Shown: positions 10,370 through 19,123, counted from the first letter of the stretch. The stretch is 64,000 bases of DNA from Rugamonas sp045984285 (GCF_045984285.3 NZ_JBJQIK030000002.1:124001-188000), one strand, 5' to 3'. The notes: generated by a model from the letters alone, not told the origin. A program made the numbers and translations.

Positions 10370-10879
10370 TCAGGTTTGCGGGGTGGCGCTTTGCGGCGCC
10401 TCCACGCTGGCCGGTTTCAACTGCTCGGCATTCCGGCATTCATTGGCAAGCTGGCGGTTCAGTTTCGAATCCAGCAGCATGCCCTTGGCAGGGATGCCGA
10501 TCCAGATCAGGCCATACAGCTTGTTCTCGAAACGCTGCGCGCCGGTGGTGGTGGCCACGCGCGTCAGGCGATGCAGGCGCTTCTTCCAGCGCAGCGCAAT
10601 GTGCGAATCATCGCCGGTGTTTTCGTAGATCGTGATCTTGTTGCCCAGTTCGCAGTCGTAATCGACCACGTTCGAGCCCATGACAGCCGGTTCGTCCGCT
10701 TCCGGATCCGGCTCTTTCGGCACGGCCGGCGCGGCGGCTTTCGCCTTCGGTTTGGCCGCAGGCTTTTTCTTCGCCTCGGCTTTCACCGGCTCGGCGGCCA
10801 GCGCTTCGGACGACAGCAGCAGGGTGCTGGCGGCGAGGGCGGCCAGGCCGCAGGCGGTCAGCAGTTTTTTCATGTTCAT
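10370..10879 (-). CDS. Exported MliC-like protein (putative lysozyme-inhibitor fold)
   Basis: A 169-residue secreted protein. Residues 1-28 are a signal peptide (KKLLTACGLAALAASTLLL, ending SEALA). Next comes an Ala/Pro/Lys-rich linker (about 30-65), then a domain with VDYDCELGNKITIYE, TGAQRFENKLYGLIWIGIP, KGMLLDSKL and a second Cys near the end. The spacing of YxC, G-A-x-RY and KGxxxxL recalls the MliC family of membrane-bound inhibitors of c-type lysozyme, but there is no lipobox Cys, so it would be a soluble periplasmic form. Its ATG overlaps the stop of the CitE-like gene (ATGA), so it is co-translated with TCA genes. Fold assignment is moderate, role inferred. Confidence 0.72.
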   Translation of the reverse strand: MNMKKLLTACGLAALAASTLLLSSEALAAEPVKAEAKKKPAAKPKAKAAAPAVPKEPDPEADEPAVMGSNVVDYDCELGNKITIYENTGDDSHIALRWKKRLHRLTRVATTTGAQRFENKLYGLIWIGIPAKGMLLDSKLNRQLANECRNAEQLKPASVEAPQSATPQT

Positions 10880-11964
10880 TGCCGGGTTCCTTCCTGGTTC
10901 ATCAGCGCGGCGACCGATTCCGGCAGCGGCAGGCCGGCGTAGCGGGCGCGCTGCAGTACGGTCCAGTAGTAGCGGTAGCTGGCACGGTCATGCAGGCGGC
11001 CATTCTGGCTGATCGGGCCCCACTGCACTTTTTCCGCTTCGTGCAGGATGCTGGCCGCTTCATTCACTTCCGATGCGCGCGGCGTAAAGGCCTTCACGAT
11101 CGGCTTGATCTGGTTCGGGTGGATGCTCCACATGCGCGTGTAGCCGAATTCGGAAGCGGCGCGCTGGGCATCGGTGGCGACGACGGCGCTGTCCTTGATT
11201 TCGGTGGTGACGTTATGCGAAGCGATTTTGCCATGCGCATGGCAGGCGGCGGCGATCTCCAGCTTGGCGCGCACCACCAGCGGGTGTGCGAACTGCCCCG
11301 GCGTGCGCATGGCGTTGCCGGGAATGGCGCCGTAATGCGCGGACACGAAATCCATGATGCCGAAGGACAGGCACTCAACCTGGGGCAGGGCGGCGATATC
11401 GAACACATCGCGCAGTGCGCCATGCGTTTCGATCAGCACGTGCACCGGCAGGTCGGCACGGCCGGCGTTCTTTGCATGCTTGTTGACGATGTCGATTGCG
11501 CGCATCACTTCCTGCACGCTGTCCGGTTTCGGCAGCACCAGGTAGGCCAGCTTGTGCGCGGCGGCGCCGACGATGATTTCCACGTCGCGCTCGAAGTGGG
11601 GGCTGTGCAGGTCATGCACGCGGGCGCCGATGCGGCCGAACTGGTTCGCTTCGTCCAGCAGCAGCTGGCCCACGAGCCGGGCATGCGCTTCCTCGTTGCC
11701 GGCGGCGGCGCCGTCCTCGCAGTCGAAGGTAATGTCGAATACAGGGCCAAGCTCTTGTTGCAAGGCCATCGACTTGCGCATCAGCTTTTCGGAACCTGCA
11801 TAGTGATCGCAGGCCGGCAGCAGAAGCGGTTGGCGTTTGCCCTGGAATAAAACCTCGGATGGGTGCATCGGTGTGGCTTTTGGCGGTACAGGAGATGATA
11901 CCGCCGCGCTGCTTTCGGCAGCGCGGCGGGTCTTGCGGATCGGCTTGACCGGCTCCACAGTCAT
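10876..11964 (-). CDS. HpcH/HpaI aldolase, CitE-like lyase
   Basis: A 362-residue protein of the HpcH/HpaI aldolase/citrate lyase beta-like superfamily. Seen motifs: FDITFDCEDGA (metal-binding Asp/Glu), LVLPKPDSVQEV, VLIETHGALRDVFDI, LSFGIMDFVSAHYG and MWSIHPNQIKPIV. No citrate lyase alpha or gamma gene is near, so it is not part of a citrate lyase complex; cleavage or hydrolysis of a malyl-CoA-type ester is more likely but unproven. The ATG at 11964 gives a 32-residue Lys/Arg/Pro/Ala-rich extension before MHPSEVLFQG, where family members often start (ATG 11868). Neither start has a clear ribosome binding site. The spacing of 7 bases to mdh favours the upstream one. Confidence 0.85.
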   Translation of the reverse strand: MTVEPVKPIRKTRRAAESSAAVSSPVPPKATPMHPSEVLFQGKRQPLLLPACDHYAGSEKLMRKSMALQQELGPVFDITFDCEDGAAAGNEEAHARLVGQLLLDEANQFGRIGARVHDLHSPHFERDVEIIVGAAAHKLAYLVLPKPDSVQEVMRAIDIVNKHAKNAGRADLPVHVLIETHGALRDVFDIAALPQVECLSFGIMDFVSAHYGAIPGNAMRTPGQFAHPLVVRAKLEIAAACHAHGKIASHNVTTEIKDSAVVATDAQRAASEFGYTRMWSIHPNQIKPIVKAFTPRASEVNEAASILHEAEKVQWGPISQNGRLHDRASYRYYWTVLQRARYAGLPLPESVAALMNQEGTRQ

Positions 11965-11971
11965 TGCGGTA

Positions 11972-12961
11972 TTACGGCAGCAGGTGCTTCACGCCTTCGC
12001 GCTCTTCGGTCAGTTCCTTGAGCGTGATGTTGATGCGCTCTTGGGAGAACGCGTCGATTTCCAGGCCCTGCACGATCTTGTATTCGCCGTTCTCGGTGGT
12101 GACCGGGAAGCCGAACATGATGCCTTCGGGGATGCCGTAGGAGCCGTCGGACGGCACGCCCATGGTGGTCCACTTGCCGTTGGTGCCCAGCACCCAGTCA
12201 CGCACGTGGTCGATCGCCGCGTTGGCTGCCGAAGCCGCCGACGACAGGCCGCGCGCTTCGATGATCGCCGCGCCGCGCTTGCCCACGGTTGGCAGGAAGG
12301 TGTTGGCGTTCCATTCCTGGTCGTTGATCAGTTCCTTGACCGATTTGCCGTTCACGGTGGCGAAGCGGTAGTCGGCGTACATGGTTGGGGAGTGGTTGCC
12401 CCACACGGTCAGCTTCTCGATGTCCTTCACCTGGGTGCCGGTCTTGGCAGCCACTTGCGACAGGGCGCGGTTGTGGTCCAGGCGCAGCATGGCGGTGAAG
12501 TTCTTGGCCGGCAGCGAAGGCGCCGACTTCATCGCGATGTAGGCGTTGGTGTTGGCCGGGTTGCCCACCACCAGCACTTTCACGTTGCGCGAAGCGACGG
12601 CGTCCAGCGCCTTGCCCTGCACGGTGAAGATCTGTGCGTTGGCTTCCAGCAGGTCCTTGCGCTCCATGCCTGGGCCGCGTGGGCGTGCGCCCACCAGCAG
12701 GGCCACGTCGGCGTCCTTGAAGGCGGTCATCGGGTCGGAGTGGGCGGTCATGCCGGCCAGCAGCGGGAAGGCGCAGTCGTCGATTTCCATCATCACGCCT
12801 TTCAGCGCCTTCTGGGCTTTCTCGTCAGGAATTTCCAGCAGTTGCAGGATGACTGGCTGATCTTTGCCCAGCATGTCGCCGTTAGCGATGCGGAACAGCA
12901 GGGAATAGCCGATCTGGCCGGCGGCGCCGGTGACGGCAACACGCATTGGGGTTTTAGCCAT
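11972..12961 (-). CDS. mdh: Malate dehydrogenase
   Basis: Oxidises malate to oxaloacetate with NAD in the TCA cycle. The 329-residue length fits the cytosolic-type MDH of beta-proteobacteria. The NAD-binding glycine motif is TGAAGQIG (11-18), followed by GARPRGPGMERKDLL (mobile loop), VVGNPANTNAYI, LDHNRAL and TVWGNHSPTMYAD with the catalytic His. ATG 12961 follows GGAG. It is the first gene of the minus-strand group and faces gntR. The palindrome at 13122-13137 lies between the two start codons and could control both. Confidence 0.98.
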   Translation of the reverse strand: MAKTPMRVAVTGAAGQIGYSLLFRIANGDMLGKDQPVILQLLEIPDEKAQKALKGVMMEIDDCAFPLLAGMTAHSDPMTAFKDADVALLVGARPRGPGMERKDLLEANAQIFTVQGKALDAVASRNVKVLVVGNPANTNAYIAMKSAPSLPAKNFTAMLRLDHNRALSQVAAKTGTQVKDIEKLTVWGNHSPTMYADYRFATVNGKSVKELINDQEWNANTFLPTVGKRGAAIIEARGLSSAASAANAAIDHVRDWVLGTNGKWTTMGVPSDGSYGIPEGIMFGFPVTTENGEYKIVQGLEIDAFSQERINITLKELTEEREGVKHLLP

Positions 12962-13121
12962 GGTGAATCTCCAAAGTGGATAGAAAACGGTCGAAGCTGG
13001 GCCTGTGCCTGGCTTGGGAATTTATAATCATACCAAATCCAGCAAGGCGTTTCTTGCCGCCGGGGCGACAATTTCGACGGCGAGTGTAGGCGCAGTGCGG
13101 GTGTCTGTCAATCCTATCTTA

Positions 13122-13137
13122 TGTCTTATATAAGACA
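13122..13137. promoter_or_regulatory. Perfect 16-bp palindrome, candidate GntR operator
   Basis: TGTCTTATATAAGACA is a perfect dyad centred between 13129 and 13130, in the divergent mdh-gntR region and 58 bases before the gntR ATG. Dyads of this size are typical of GntR-family operators, and the adjacent regulator is the obvious candidate to bind it. I recall a similar motif assigned to the TCA-cycle regulator SdhR in beta-proteobacteria; this cannot be checked here. Confidence 0.6.
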
Positions 13138-13194
13138 GATAAGTTATCGGTTTTTACTGGACGCGTTTGCCCATTTGTGGTGAAATCGCGGTCT

Positions 13195-13995
13195 ATGAAC
13201 CCGGTCCCGCCCAACAATACCAGTGCAGGTGCAGCCTCGGGCGCGCCCGCTGCGGCGAGCCCGGCTGCGTCTGTGCCGTCGCCGACCTTCTCCCCGCTGT
13301 ACCAGCAGATCAAGGCCCTGATCACCCAGAGCCTGCAGTCCGGCGAATGGAAGCCCGGCGAAATGATTCCCAGCGAAGTGGAACTGGCCAACCGCTACAA
13401 GGTGAGCCAGGGCACGGTGCGCAAGGCGATCGACGAGCTGGCGGCCGAGAACCTGGTGATGCGCCGGCAAGGGAAGGGCACTTTCGTCGCCACCCACCAC
13501 GAAGCGCGCGCCCATATCCGCTTCCTGCGCCTGCGCCCGGACGAGGGGCAGCCCAATTACCCGGCCTCCACCTTCATCGAAGTCAAGCGCCTGCGCGCGC
13601 CGGCCGATGTGGCGCGGCTGCTGGACCTGAAGTCGGGCGACGCCGTCATCTACATAAAGCGCGTGCAGTCCTTCGATGCCGTGCCCACCATCGTGGAGGA
13701 GCTGTGGCTGCCGGGCGCCATCTTCAAGGGCCTGACGGCGGAGCGCCTCTCCGAATACAAGGGCCCGATGTACGGCCTGTTCGAATCCGAATTCGGCACG
13801 CGCATGATCCGCGCCGACGAGAAGGTGAAAGCCGTGTGCGCCGGGGCGGAAGATGCTGCACTGCTCAATGTGGCCGCCGGCACCCCGCTGCTGAGCGCGG
13901 AGCGCGTGTCCTTCACCTACGGCGACAAGCCGGTGGAACTGCGGCGCGGCCTGTACCTGACCGAGCGCCACCATTATCAGAATGACCTCAATTAG
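13195..13995 (+). CDS. GntR-family regulator with UTRA domain (SdhR-like)
   Basis: A 266-residue transcription regulator. After a 33-residue Ala/Pro/Ser-rich leader comes a winged helix (about 34-100: PLYQQIKALITQSLQSGEWK, SEVELANRYKVSQGTVRKAI, RRQGKGTFVA), then a UTRA ligand-binding domain (about 120-260), placing it in the HutC subfamily. ATG 13195 is chosen; a GTG at 13177 would add six residues, and neither has a strong ribosome binding site. It sits between mdh (divergent) and sdhC (same strand, 178 bases on), so control of the TCA genes is likely, with the palindrome at 13122 as its probable site. The effector is unknown. Confidence 0.9.
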   Translation: MNPVPPNNTSAGAASGAPAAASPAASVPSPTFSPLYQQIKALITQSLQSGEWKPGEMIPSEVELANRYKVSQGTVRKAIDELAAENLVMRRQGKGTFVATHHEARAHIRFLRLRPDEGQPNYPASTFIEVKRLRAPADVARLLDLKSGDAVIYIKRVQSFDAVPTIVEELWLPGAIFKGLTAERLSEYKGPMYGLFESEFGTRMIRADEKVKAVCAGAEDAALLNVAAGTPLLSAERVSFTYGDKPVELRRGLYLTERHHYQNDLN

Positions 13996-14058
13996 TGGGC
14001 AGGAAATAACATTGTTTTGCTGGCAAGAAGTAAGCCGCGCCGCAACATAATTTTTGTT

Positions 14059-14076
14059 ATATGTAAGAATACATAT
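14059..14076. promoter_or_regulatory. Inverted repeat upstream of sdhC
   Basis: ATATGTA-AGAA-TACATAT, 7-bp arms with a 4-base centre, about 100 bases before the sdhC ATG. It differs from the palindrome upstream of gntR. The rest of 13996-14173 has no gene; a small G/C-rich hairpin (CCCGTAGCCGGGCTCTGCGGG-like region near 14118-14138) lies in the presumed leader. A protein-binding site is possible; which protein is unknown. Confidence 0.4.
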
Positions 14077-14173
14077 TGGTGAGACGTCAGAAATCGGCGA
14101 AAATCGCAGTCTCACTCCCGTAGCCGGGCTCTGCGGGATCAATAATTTAGCAATAGCATAGGGAGGTTTTGTT

Positions 14174-14596
14174 ATGTCAGAAGCCGTAAGGGAAGCACCA
14201 AAAAAAGAACGGCGGGAGTTCCGTAATATCCACGTTCTGGAACTGTCCAACTACCGCTTGCCTTTAGCCGGCGTCGTATCCATCCTGCACCGCATCAGTG
14301 GTTTCCTGATGTTCGCGCTGCTGCCGGTGGTGCTGTACCTGCTGCAACTGAGCATCCAGTCCGAACTCTCCTTTGAGCACTTCCGCGGCATCGCGTCGCA
14401 CTGGTTCACCAAGCTGGTGATCCTGGCCCTGGTGTGGGCTTACTTCCAGCACTTCTGCGCCGGCGTACGCCACCTGATCATGGATACCCACGTCGGCCTG
14501 GACAAGGATTCGGCCCGCAAGAGCGCCGCCACCGTGCTGGTGATCAGCCTGGCACTGACCGCGCTGGTCGCCCTGAAACTGTTCGGAGTCTTCTAA
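14174..14596 (+). CDS. sdhC: Succinate dehydrogenase cytochrome b556 subunit SdhC
   Basis: A 140-residue membrane anchor of complex II with three membrane segments (about 32-60, 76-96 and 118-138). S36 and R40 in VSILHRISGF match the quinone-site residues of the family, and H100 in FCAGVRHLIMD is the probable haem b ligand. ATG 14174 follows GGGAGG. It opens the sdhCDAB-sdhE run, with 3 bases to sdhD. Confidence 0.97.
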   Translation: MSEAVREAPKKERREFRNIHVLELSNYRLPLAGVVSILHRISGFLMFALLPVVLYLLQLSIQSELSFEHFRGIASHWFTKLVILALVWAYFQHFCAGVRHLIMDTHVGLDKDSARKSAATVLVISLALTALVALKLFGVF

Positions 14597-14599
14597 AAA

Positions 14600-14965
14600 A
14601 TGGCTAACAATAATATCGGTCCAAAGCGCCTCGTCGTCGGCGCCCACTACGGCGTCAAAGACTGGCTGGCGCAGCGCGTCACCGCCGTGCTGATGGTGAT
14701 CTACACCGCAGTGCTCCTGATTTCCTTCCTGACCGGCAGCAACTTCACCTACGAAGGCTGGGCCGGCCTGTTTGCGCAGCAGTGGTTCAAGCTGTTCAGC
14801 CTGGTCACCCTGTTTGGCCTGTTCTATCACGCCTGGGTTGGCATGCGTGATATCTGGATGGACTATGTGAAGCCGGTCGGCATCCGCCTGACCCTGCAAA
14901 TTGCCACCATCGGTTGGCTGATCGCTTGTGCCGTGTGGTCGGTGCAGATTCTCTGGAGTGTGTAA
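14600..14965 (+). CDS. sdhD: Succinate dehydrogenase membrane anchor SdhD
   Basis: A 121-residue anchor subunit with three membrane segments. H77 in FYHAWVGMRD is the candidate haem ligand and Y89 in WMDYVKP matches the conserved ubiquinone-site Tyr. The G-x-x-W-x-x-QR segment near the N-terminus (GVKDWLAQRVTAV) is typical of the family. It begins 3 bases after sdhC and ends 2 bases before sdhA. Confidence 0.96.
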   Translation: MANNNIGPKRLVVGAHYGVKDWLAQRVTAVLMVIYTAVLLISFLTGSNFTYEGWAGLFAQQWFKLFSLVTLFGLFYHAWVGMRDIWMDYVKPVGIRLTLQIATIGWLIACAVWSVQILWSV

Positions 14966-14967
14966 TC

Positions 14968-16746
14968 GTGGCAGCTATTAAATCTGCAATCCCTACCCGC
15001 CGCTTCGATGCGGTGATCGTTGGCGCCGGCGGTTCCGGCATGCGCGCCTCCCTGCAACTGGCGGAAGCCGGCCTGAATGTGGCCGTGCTGTCGAAAGTCT
15101 TCCCAACCCGTTCCCACACCGTGGCAGCGCAGGGCGGCATCGGCGCCTCCCTCGGCAATATGGCCGAAGACAACTGGTTCTGGCATATGTTCGACACCGT
15201 CAAGGGTGGCGATTACCTGGGCGACCAGGATGCGATCGAATTCATGTGCCGCGAAGCGCCGAAAGTCGTGTACGAACTCGAACACTTCGGCATGCCTTTC
15301 GACCGTAACCCTGACGGCACCATCTACCAGCGTCCGTTCGGCGGCCACACTGCGAACTTCGGCGAGAAAGCCGTGCAGCGCGCCTGCGCCGCGGCCGACC
15401 GTACCGGCCACGCGCTGCTGCACACGCTGTACCAGCGCAATGTGCGCGCCCGCACCCACTTCTTCGTGGAGTGGATGGCCCTGGACCTGATCCGCGACGC
15501 CGAAGGCGACGTGGTGGGCGTGGTGGCCCTGGAAATGGAAACCGGCGAATGCATGATCCTGGAAGCGAAGACCACCATCTTCGCTACCGGCGGTGCTGGC
15601 CGTATCTTCGCTGCGTCGACCAATGCCTTCATCAACACCGGCGACGGCATGGGCATGGCGGCACGCGCCGGCCTGCCGCTGCAGGACATGGAATTCTGGC
15701 AGTTCCACCCGACCGGCGTGTCCGGCGCGGGCGTGCTGATTACCGAAGGCGTGCGCGGCGAAGGCGGCATCCTGATCAACTCGCAAGGCGAGCGTTTCAT
15801 GGAGCGCTATGCGCCGACCCTGAAAGACCTGGCGCCACGCGACTTCGTGTCCCGCTCGATGGACCAGGAAATCAAGGAAGGCCGCGGCTGCGGTCCGAAC
15901 AAGGACCACGTGCTGCTGGACCTGCGCCACATCGGCAAGGACACCATCGAGAAGCGCCTGCCGTCGATCCTGGAAATCGGCCACAAGTTCGCCAACGTCG
16001 ATGCGACCAAGGAACCGATCCCGGTCGTTCCGACCATCCACTACCAGATGGGCGGTATCCCGACCAATATCCACGGCCAGGTGGTGACGCCTGCCGGCGA
16101 CGGCACCCAGAAAGTGGTGAACGGCCTGTACGCGATCGGCGAATGCGCCTGCGTGTCGGTGCACGGCGCCAACCGCCTGGGCACCAACTCGCTGCTGGAC
16201 CTGGTGGTGTTCGGCCGCGCGGCCGGCAACCATGTGGTCGCGTCGAACCTGAAGCAGAAAGAGAACAAGCCGATGCCGAAGGACGCAGCGGACTTCGCCA
16301 TGGACCGCCTGAACCGCCTGGAAACCTCCACCGGCAGCGAAAAAGTGCAGGGCGTCGCCAACGACATCCGCGCCACCATGCAGAAGTACTGCGGCGTGTT
16401 CCGTACCGACGATCTGCTGAAGCAGGGCTACGACGAAATCATGAAGCTGGACGAGCGCCGCAAGCACGTGTCGTTCAAGGACAAGTCCAAGGTGTTCAAC
16501 ACCGCCCGCGTGGAAGCGCTGGAGCTGGACAACCTGATCGAAACCGCGAAGGCCACCATCACCTCGGCAGTGGCGCGCAAGGAATCGCGCGGCGCGCACG
16601 CGCACAGCGATTTCCCGAACCGCGACGACGACAACTGGATGAAGCACACCCTCTGGTTCTCCGAAGGCAACCGCCTGGAGTACAAGCCAGTCGTCACCAA
16701 GCCGCTGACGGTTGAAACCTTCAAGCCAAAAGCACGTACTTTCTAA
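14968..16746 (+). CDS. sdhA: Succinate dehydrogenase flavoprotein subunit SdhA
   Basis: Oxidises succinate to fumarate and passes electrons to SdhB. At 592 residues it has the usual length. The FAD-binding motif GAGGSG is at 19-24 and the covalent FAD histidine is H50 in PTRSHTVAAQGG. Substrate-site blocks HPTG, RGEGG and the capping-domain Arg region (NKDHVLLDLRH) are intact. The start is GTG 14968 with GGAG upstream; the family begins with this MAAIKSAIPTRRFD-type sequence, so in-frame upstream codons inside sdhD are rejected. Confidence 0.98.
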   Translation: MAAIKSAIPTRRFDAVIVGAGGSGMRASLQLAEAGLNVAVLSKVFPTRSHTVAAQGGIGASLGNMAEDNWFWHMFDTVKGGDYLGDQDAIEFMCREAPKVVYELEHFGMPFDRNPDGTIYQRPFGGHTANFGEKAVQRACAAADRTGHALLHTLYQRNVRARTHFFVEWMALDLIRDAEGDVVGVVALEMETGECMILEAKTTIFATGGAGRIFAASTNAFINTGDGMGMAARAGLPLQDMEFWQFHPTGVSGAGVLITEGVRGEGGILINSQGERFMERYAPTLKDLAPRDFVSRSMDQEIKEGRGCGPNKDHVLLDLRHIGKDTIEKRLPSILEIGHKFANVDATKEPIPVVPTIHYQMGGIPTNIHGQVVTPAGDGTQKVVNGLYAIGECACVSVHGANRLGTNSLLDLVVFGRAAGNHVVASNLKQKENKPMPKDAADFAMDRLNRLETSTGSEKVQGVANDIRATMQKYCGVFRTDDLLKQGYDEIMKLDERRKHVSFKDKSKVFNTARVEALELDNLIETAKATITSAVARKESRGAHAHSDFPNRDDDNWMKHTLWFSEGNRLEYKPVVTKPLTVETFKPKARTF

Positions 16747-16762
16747 GCAAGGGCCTCATAAC

Positions 16763-17473
16763 ATGGCACGTACTCTCAAATTCAAAATCTACCGCTACGA
16801 TCCGGACAAGGATGCGAAGCCTTACATGCAGGACCTGACGGTTGAACTGAAAGACACCGACAAGATGCTGCTGGACGCACTGCAGCGCATCAAATCCGAC
16901 GTGGACGATTCCCTGGCCCTGCGCCGCTCCTGCCGCGAAGGCGTGTGCGGTTCGGACGCCATGAACATCAACGGCAAGAACGGCCTGGCCTGCACCACCA
17001 ACCTGAACGAGCTGAGCGAGCCGATCGTGCTGCGCCCTCTGCCAGGCCTGCCGGTGATTCGCGACCTGATCGTGGACATGACCCAGTTCTTCAAGCAGTA
17101 CGATTCGATCAAGCCTTTCCTGATCAACGATTCGATCCCGCCTGAGAAAGAGCGCCTGCAGTCGCCGGCCGAGCGCGAAGAGCTGGACGGCCTGTACGAG
17201 TGCATCCTGTGCGCCTGCTGCTCGACTTCCTGCCCTTCGTTCTGGTGGAACCCGGACAAGTTCGTCGGTCCTGCCGGCCTGCTGCAAGCCTACCGCTTCA
17301 TCGCCGACTCGCGCGACGAAGCCACCGGTGCGCGCCTGGACAACCTGGAAGACCCGTACCGCCTGTTCCGCTGCCACTCCATCATGAACTGCGTGGACGT
17401 GTGTCCGAAGGGCCTGAATCCCAACAAGGCCATCGGCAAGATCAAGGAACTGATGGTCCGCCGCGCCATTTGA
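16763..17473 (+). CDS. sdhB: Succinate dehydrogenase iron-sulfur subunit SdhB
   Basis: A 236-residue electron-transfer subunit of complex II. [2Fe-2S] ligands are C57, C62 and C77 with D65 in the usual fourth position. The [4Fe-4S] and [3Fe-4S] clusters are supplied by C147, C150, C153 and C157 and by C204, C210 and C214 (ECILCACCSTSCP; CHSIMNCVDVCPKG). ATG 16763 matches the MARTLKFKIYRYDPD family start; an upstream in-frame start inside sdhA is rejected. The stop is one base from the sdhE ATG. Confidence 0.98.
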   Translation: MARTLKFKIYRYDPDKDAKPYMQDLTVELKDTDKMLLDALQRIKSDVDDSLALRRSCREGVCGSDAMNINGKNGLACTTNLNELSEPIVLRPLPGLPVIRDLIVDMTQFFKQYDSIKPFLINDSIPPEKERLQSPAEREELDGLYECILCACCSTSCPSFWWNPDKFVGPAGLLQAYRFIADSRDEATGARLDNLEDPYRLFRCHSIMNCVDVCPKGLNPNKAIGKIKELMVRRAI

Positions 17474-17474
17474 T

Positions 17475-17756
17475 ATGACGCTGATGGAATATCCTGCGCA
17501 TCAGTCGGACCCCGCCAACCGTGCCCGCCTGCGCTGGCGCGCGCGGCGCGGGCTGCTGGAAAACGACATCATCCTCACGCGTTTTCTGGATGCGCACGAA
17601 ACGGAATTGACCGACGAGGAAGTGGACGCGTTCACGCGGCTCCTCGACTTGTCGGACAATGCGCTGATGGATCTGGTGCTGGCTCGCAGCGAGCCGGAAG
17701 GCGAGATCGATCTGCCGCATGTGCACGCACTGCTGGCCCGCCTGCGCCGCGCCTGA
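17475..17756 (+). CDS. sdhE: FAD assembly factor SdhE
   Basis: A 93-residue protein of the SdhE/Sdh5 family, which promotes covalent flavinylation of SdhA. The family signature RGxxE is present at 25-29 (RRGLLENDIIL), followed by the conserved LTDEEVDAFTRLLDLSDNAL helical region. Starts one base after the sdhB stop, so it is certainly co-transcribed with its target. A T-run (17758-17765) follows the stop but without a strong stem, so read-through into gltA is likely. Confidence 0.95.
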   Translation: MTLMEYPAHQSDPANRARLRWRARRGLLENDIILTRFLDAHETELTDEEVDAFTRLLDLSDNALMDLVLARSEPEGEIDLPHVHALLARLRRA

Positions 17757-17796
17757 TTTTTTTTTAATAAGCCGCATCTCCGAAAAGGAAGAGCAC

Positions 17797-19101
17797 ATGA
17801 ACATCTCTGATAACAAAGCCACACTGTCGTTCTCCGATGGCAGCCCGTCGGTCGAATTCCCGATCTACAAGGGCACTGTTGGTCCGGACGTCATCGATAT
17901 CCGCAAGCTGTACGGCGGCACCGGCAAGTTCACCTACGACCCGGGCTTCATGTCCACCGCCTCGTGCAACTCGTCGATCACCTACATCGACGGCGACAAG
18001 GGCGAACTGCAATACCGCGGCTACCCGATCGAACAGCTGGCCGTGAACGCCGACTTCATGGAAACCTGCTACCTGCTGCTGAACGGCGAACTGCCGAACG
18101 CCAAGCAGAAGTCCGAGTTCGTGGACACCGTGACCAAGCACACCATGGTGCACGAGCAGATGCAGTTCTTCTTCCGTGGCTTCCGCCGCGACGCGCACCC
18201 GATGTCCGTGCTGGTTGGCACCGTCGGCGCGCTGGCCTCGTTCTACCACGACTCGCTGGACATCAACGATGCCAAGCAGCGTGAAATCTCCGCGATCCGC
18301 CTGATCGCCAAGATGCCGACCCTGGTGGCCATGGCATACAAGTACTCGATCGGCCAGCCGTTCATGTACCCGCGCAACGACCTGTCGTACAGCGCGAACT
18401 TCATGCGCATGATGTTCGGCAATCCGTGCGAAGAGTACAAAGTGAACGACGTGCTGGTGCGCGCGCTGGACCGCATCCTGATCCTGCACGCGGACCACGA
18501 GCAGAACGCTTCCACCTCCACCGTGCGCCTGGCCGGCTCCTCGGGCGCCAACCCGTTCGCCTGTATCGCTGCCGGTATCGCCTGCCTGTGGGGCCCTGCC
18601 CACGGCGGCGCGAACGAAGCGGCGCTGACCATGCTGAAGGAAATCGGCACCGTCGAGAACATCCCTGACTTCATCGCCAAGGTGAAGGACAAGAACTCCG
18701 GCGTGAAGCTGATGGGCTTCGGCCACCGCGTGTACAAGAACTTCGACCCGCGTGCGAAGCTGATGCGCGAAACCTGCCACGAAGTGCTGAACGAACTGGG
18801 CCTGCAGGACGACCCGCTGTTCAAGCTCGCAATGGAGCTGGAAAAGATCGCCCTGAACGACGAATACTTCGTGTCGCGCAAGCTGTACCCGAACGTCGAC
18901 TTCTACTCGGGCATCGTGCAGTCGGCGCTGGGCATTCCAGTGTCGCTGTTCACCGGTATCTTCGCCATGGCCCGTACCATCGGCTGGATCGCCCAGTGGA
19001 ACGAAATGATCGCCGATCCGGAACAGAAGATCGGCCGTCCACGCCAGCTGTTCGTCGGCTCCGCCGTGCGCGACGTGCCGCCGCTGAAAGACCGCAAATA
19101 A
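17797..19101 (+). CDS. gltA: Citrate synthase GltA
   Basis: Condenses acetyl-CoA with oxaloacetate, the entry step of the TCA cycle. The 434-residue length fits the type II hexameric, NADH-sensitive enzymes. Catalytic residues are H269 (GPAHGGANEA), H310 (GFGHRVYKNFDPRA) and D368 (YPNVDFYSG). ATG 17797 is preceded by AAAAGGAA. It is the last gene of the sdh run and is followed by a strong terminator. Confidence 0.98.
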   Translation: MNISDNKATLSFSDGSPSVEFPIYKGTVGPDVIDIRKLYGGTGKFTYDPGFMSTASCNSSITYIDGDKGELQYRGYPIEQLAVNADFMETCYLLLNGELPNAKQKSEFVDTVTKHTMVHEQMQFFFRGFRRDAHPMSVLVGTVGALASFYHDSLDINDAKQREISAIRLIAKMPTLVAMAYKYSIGQPFMYPRNDLSYSANFMRMMFGNPCEEYKVNDVLVRALDRILILHADHEQNASTSTVRLAGSSGANPFACIAAGIACLWGPAHGGANEAALTMLKEIGTVENIPDFIAKVKDKNSGVKLMGFGHRVYKNFDPRAKLMRETCHEVLNELGLQDDPLFKLAMELEKIALNDEYFVSRKLYPNVDFYSGIVQSALGIPVSLFTGIFAMARTIGWIAQWNEMIADPEQKIGRPRQLFVGSAVRDVPPLKDRK

Positions 19102-19123
19102 TCTGCGCCTTGCGGCATAATGA

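Noticed and set aside
17757..17770. T-run after sdhE as a terminator
   Set aside because: No adequate stem precedes the T-run; gltA follows 40 bases on in the same orientation.
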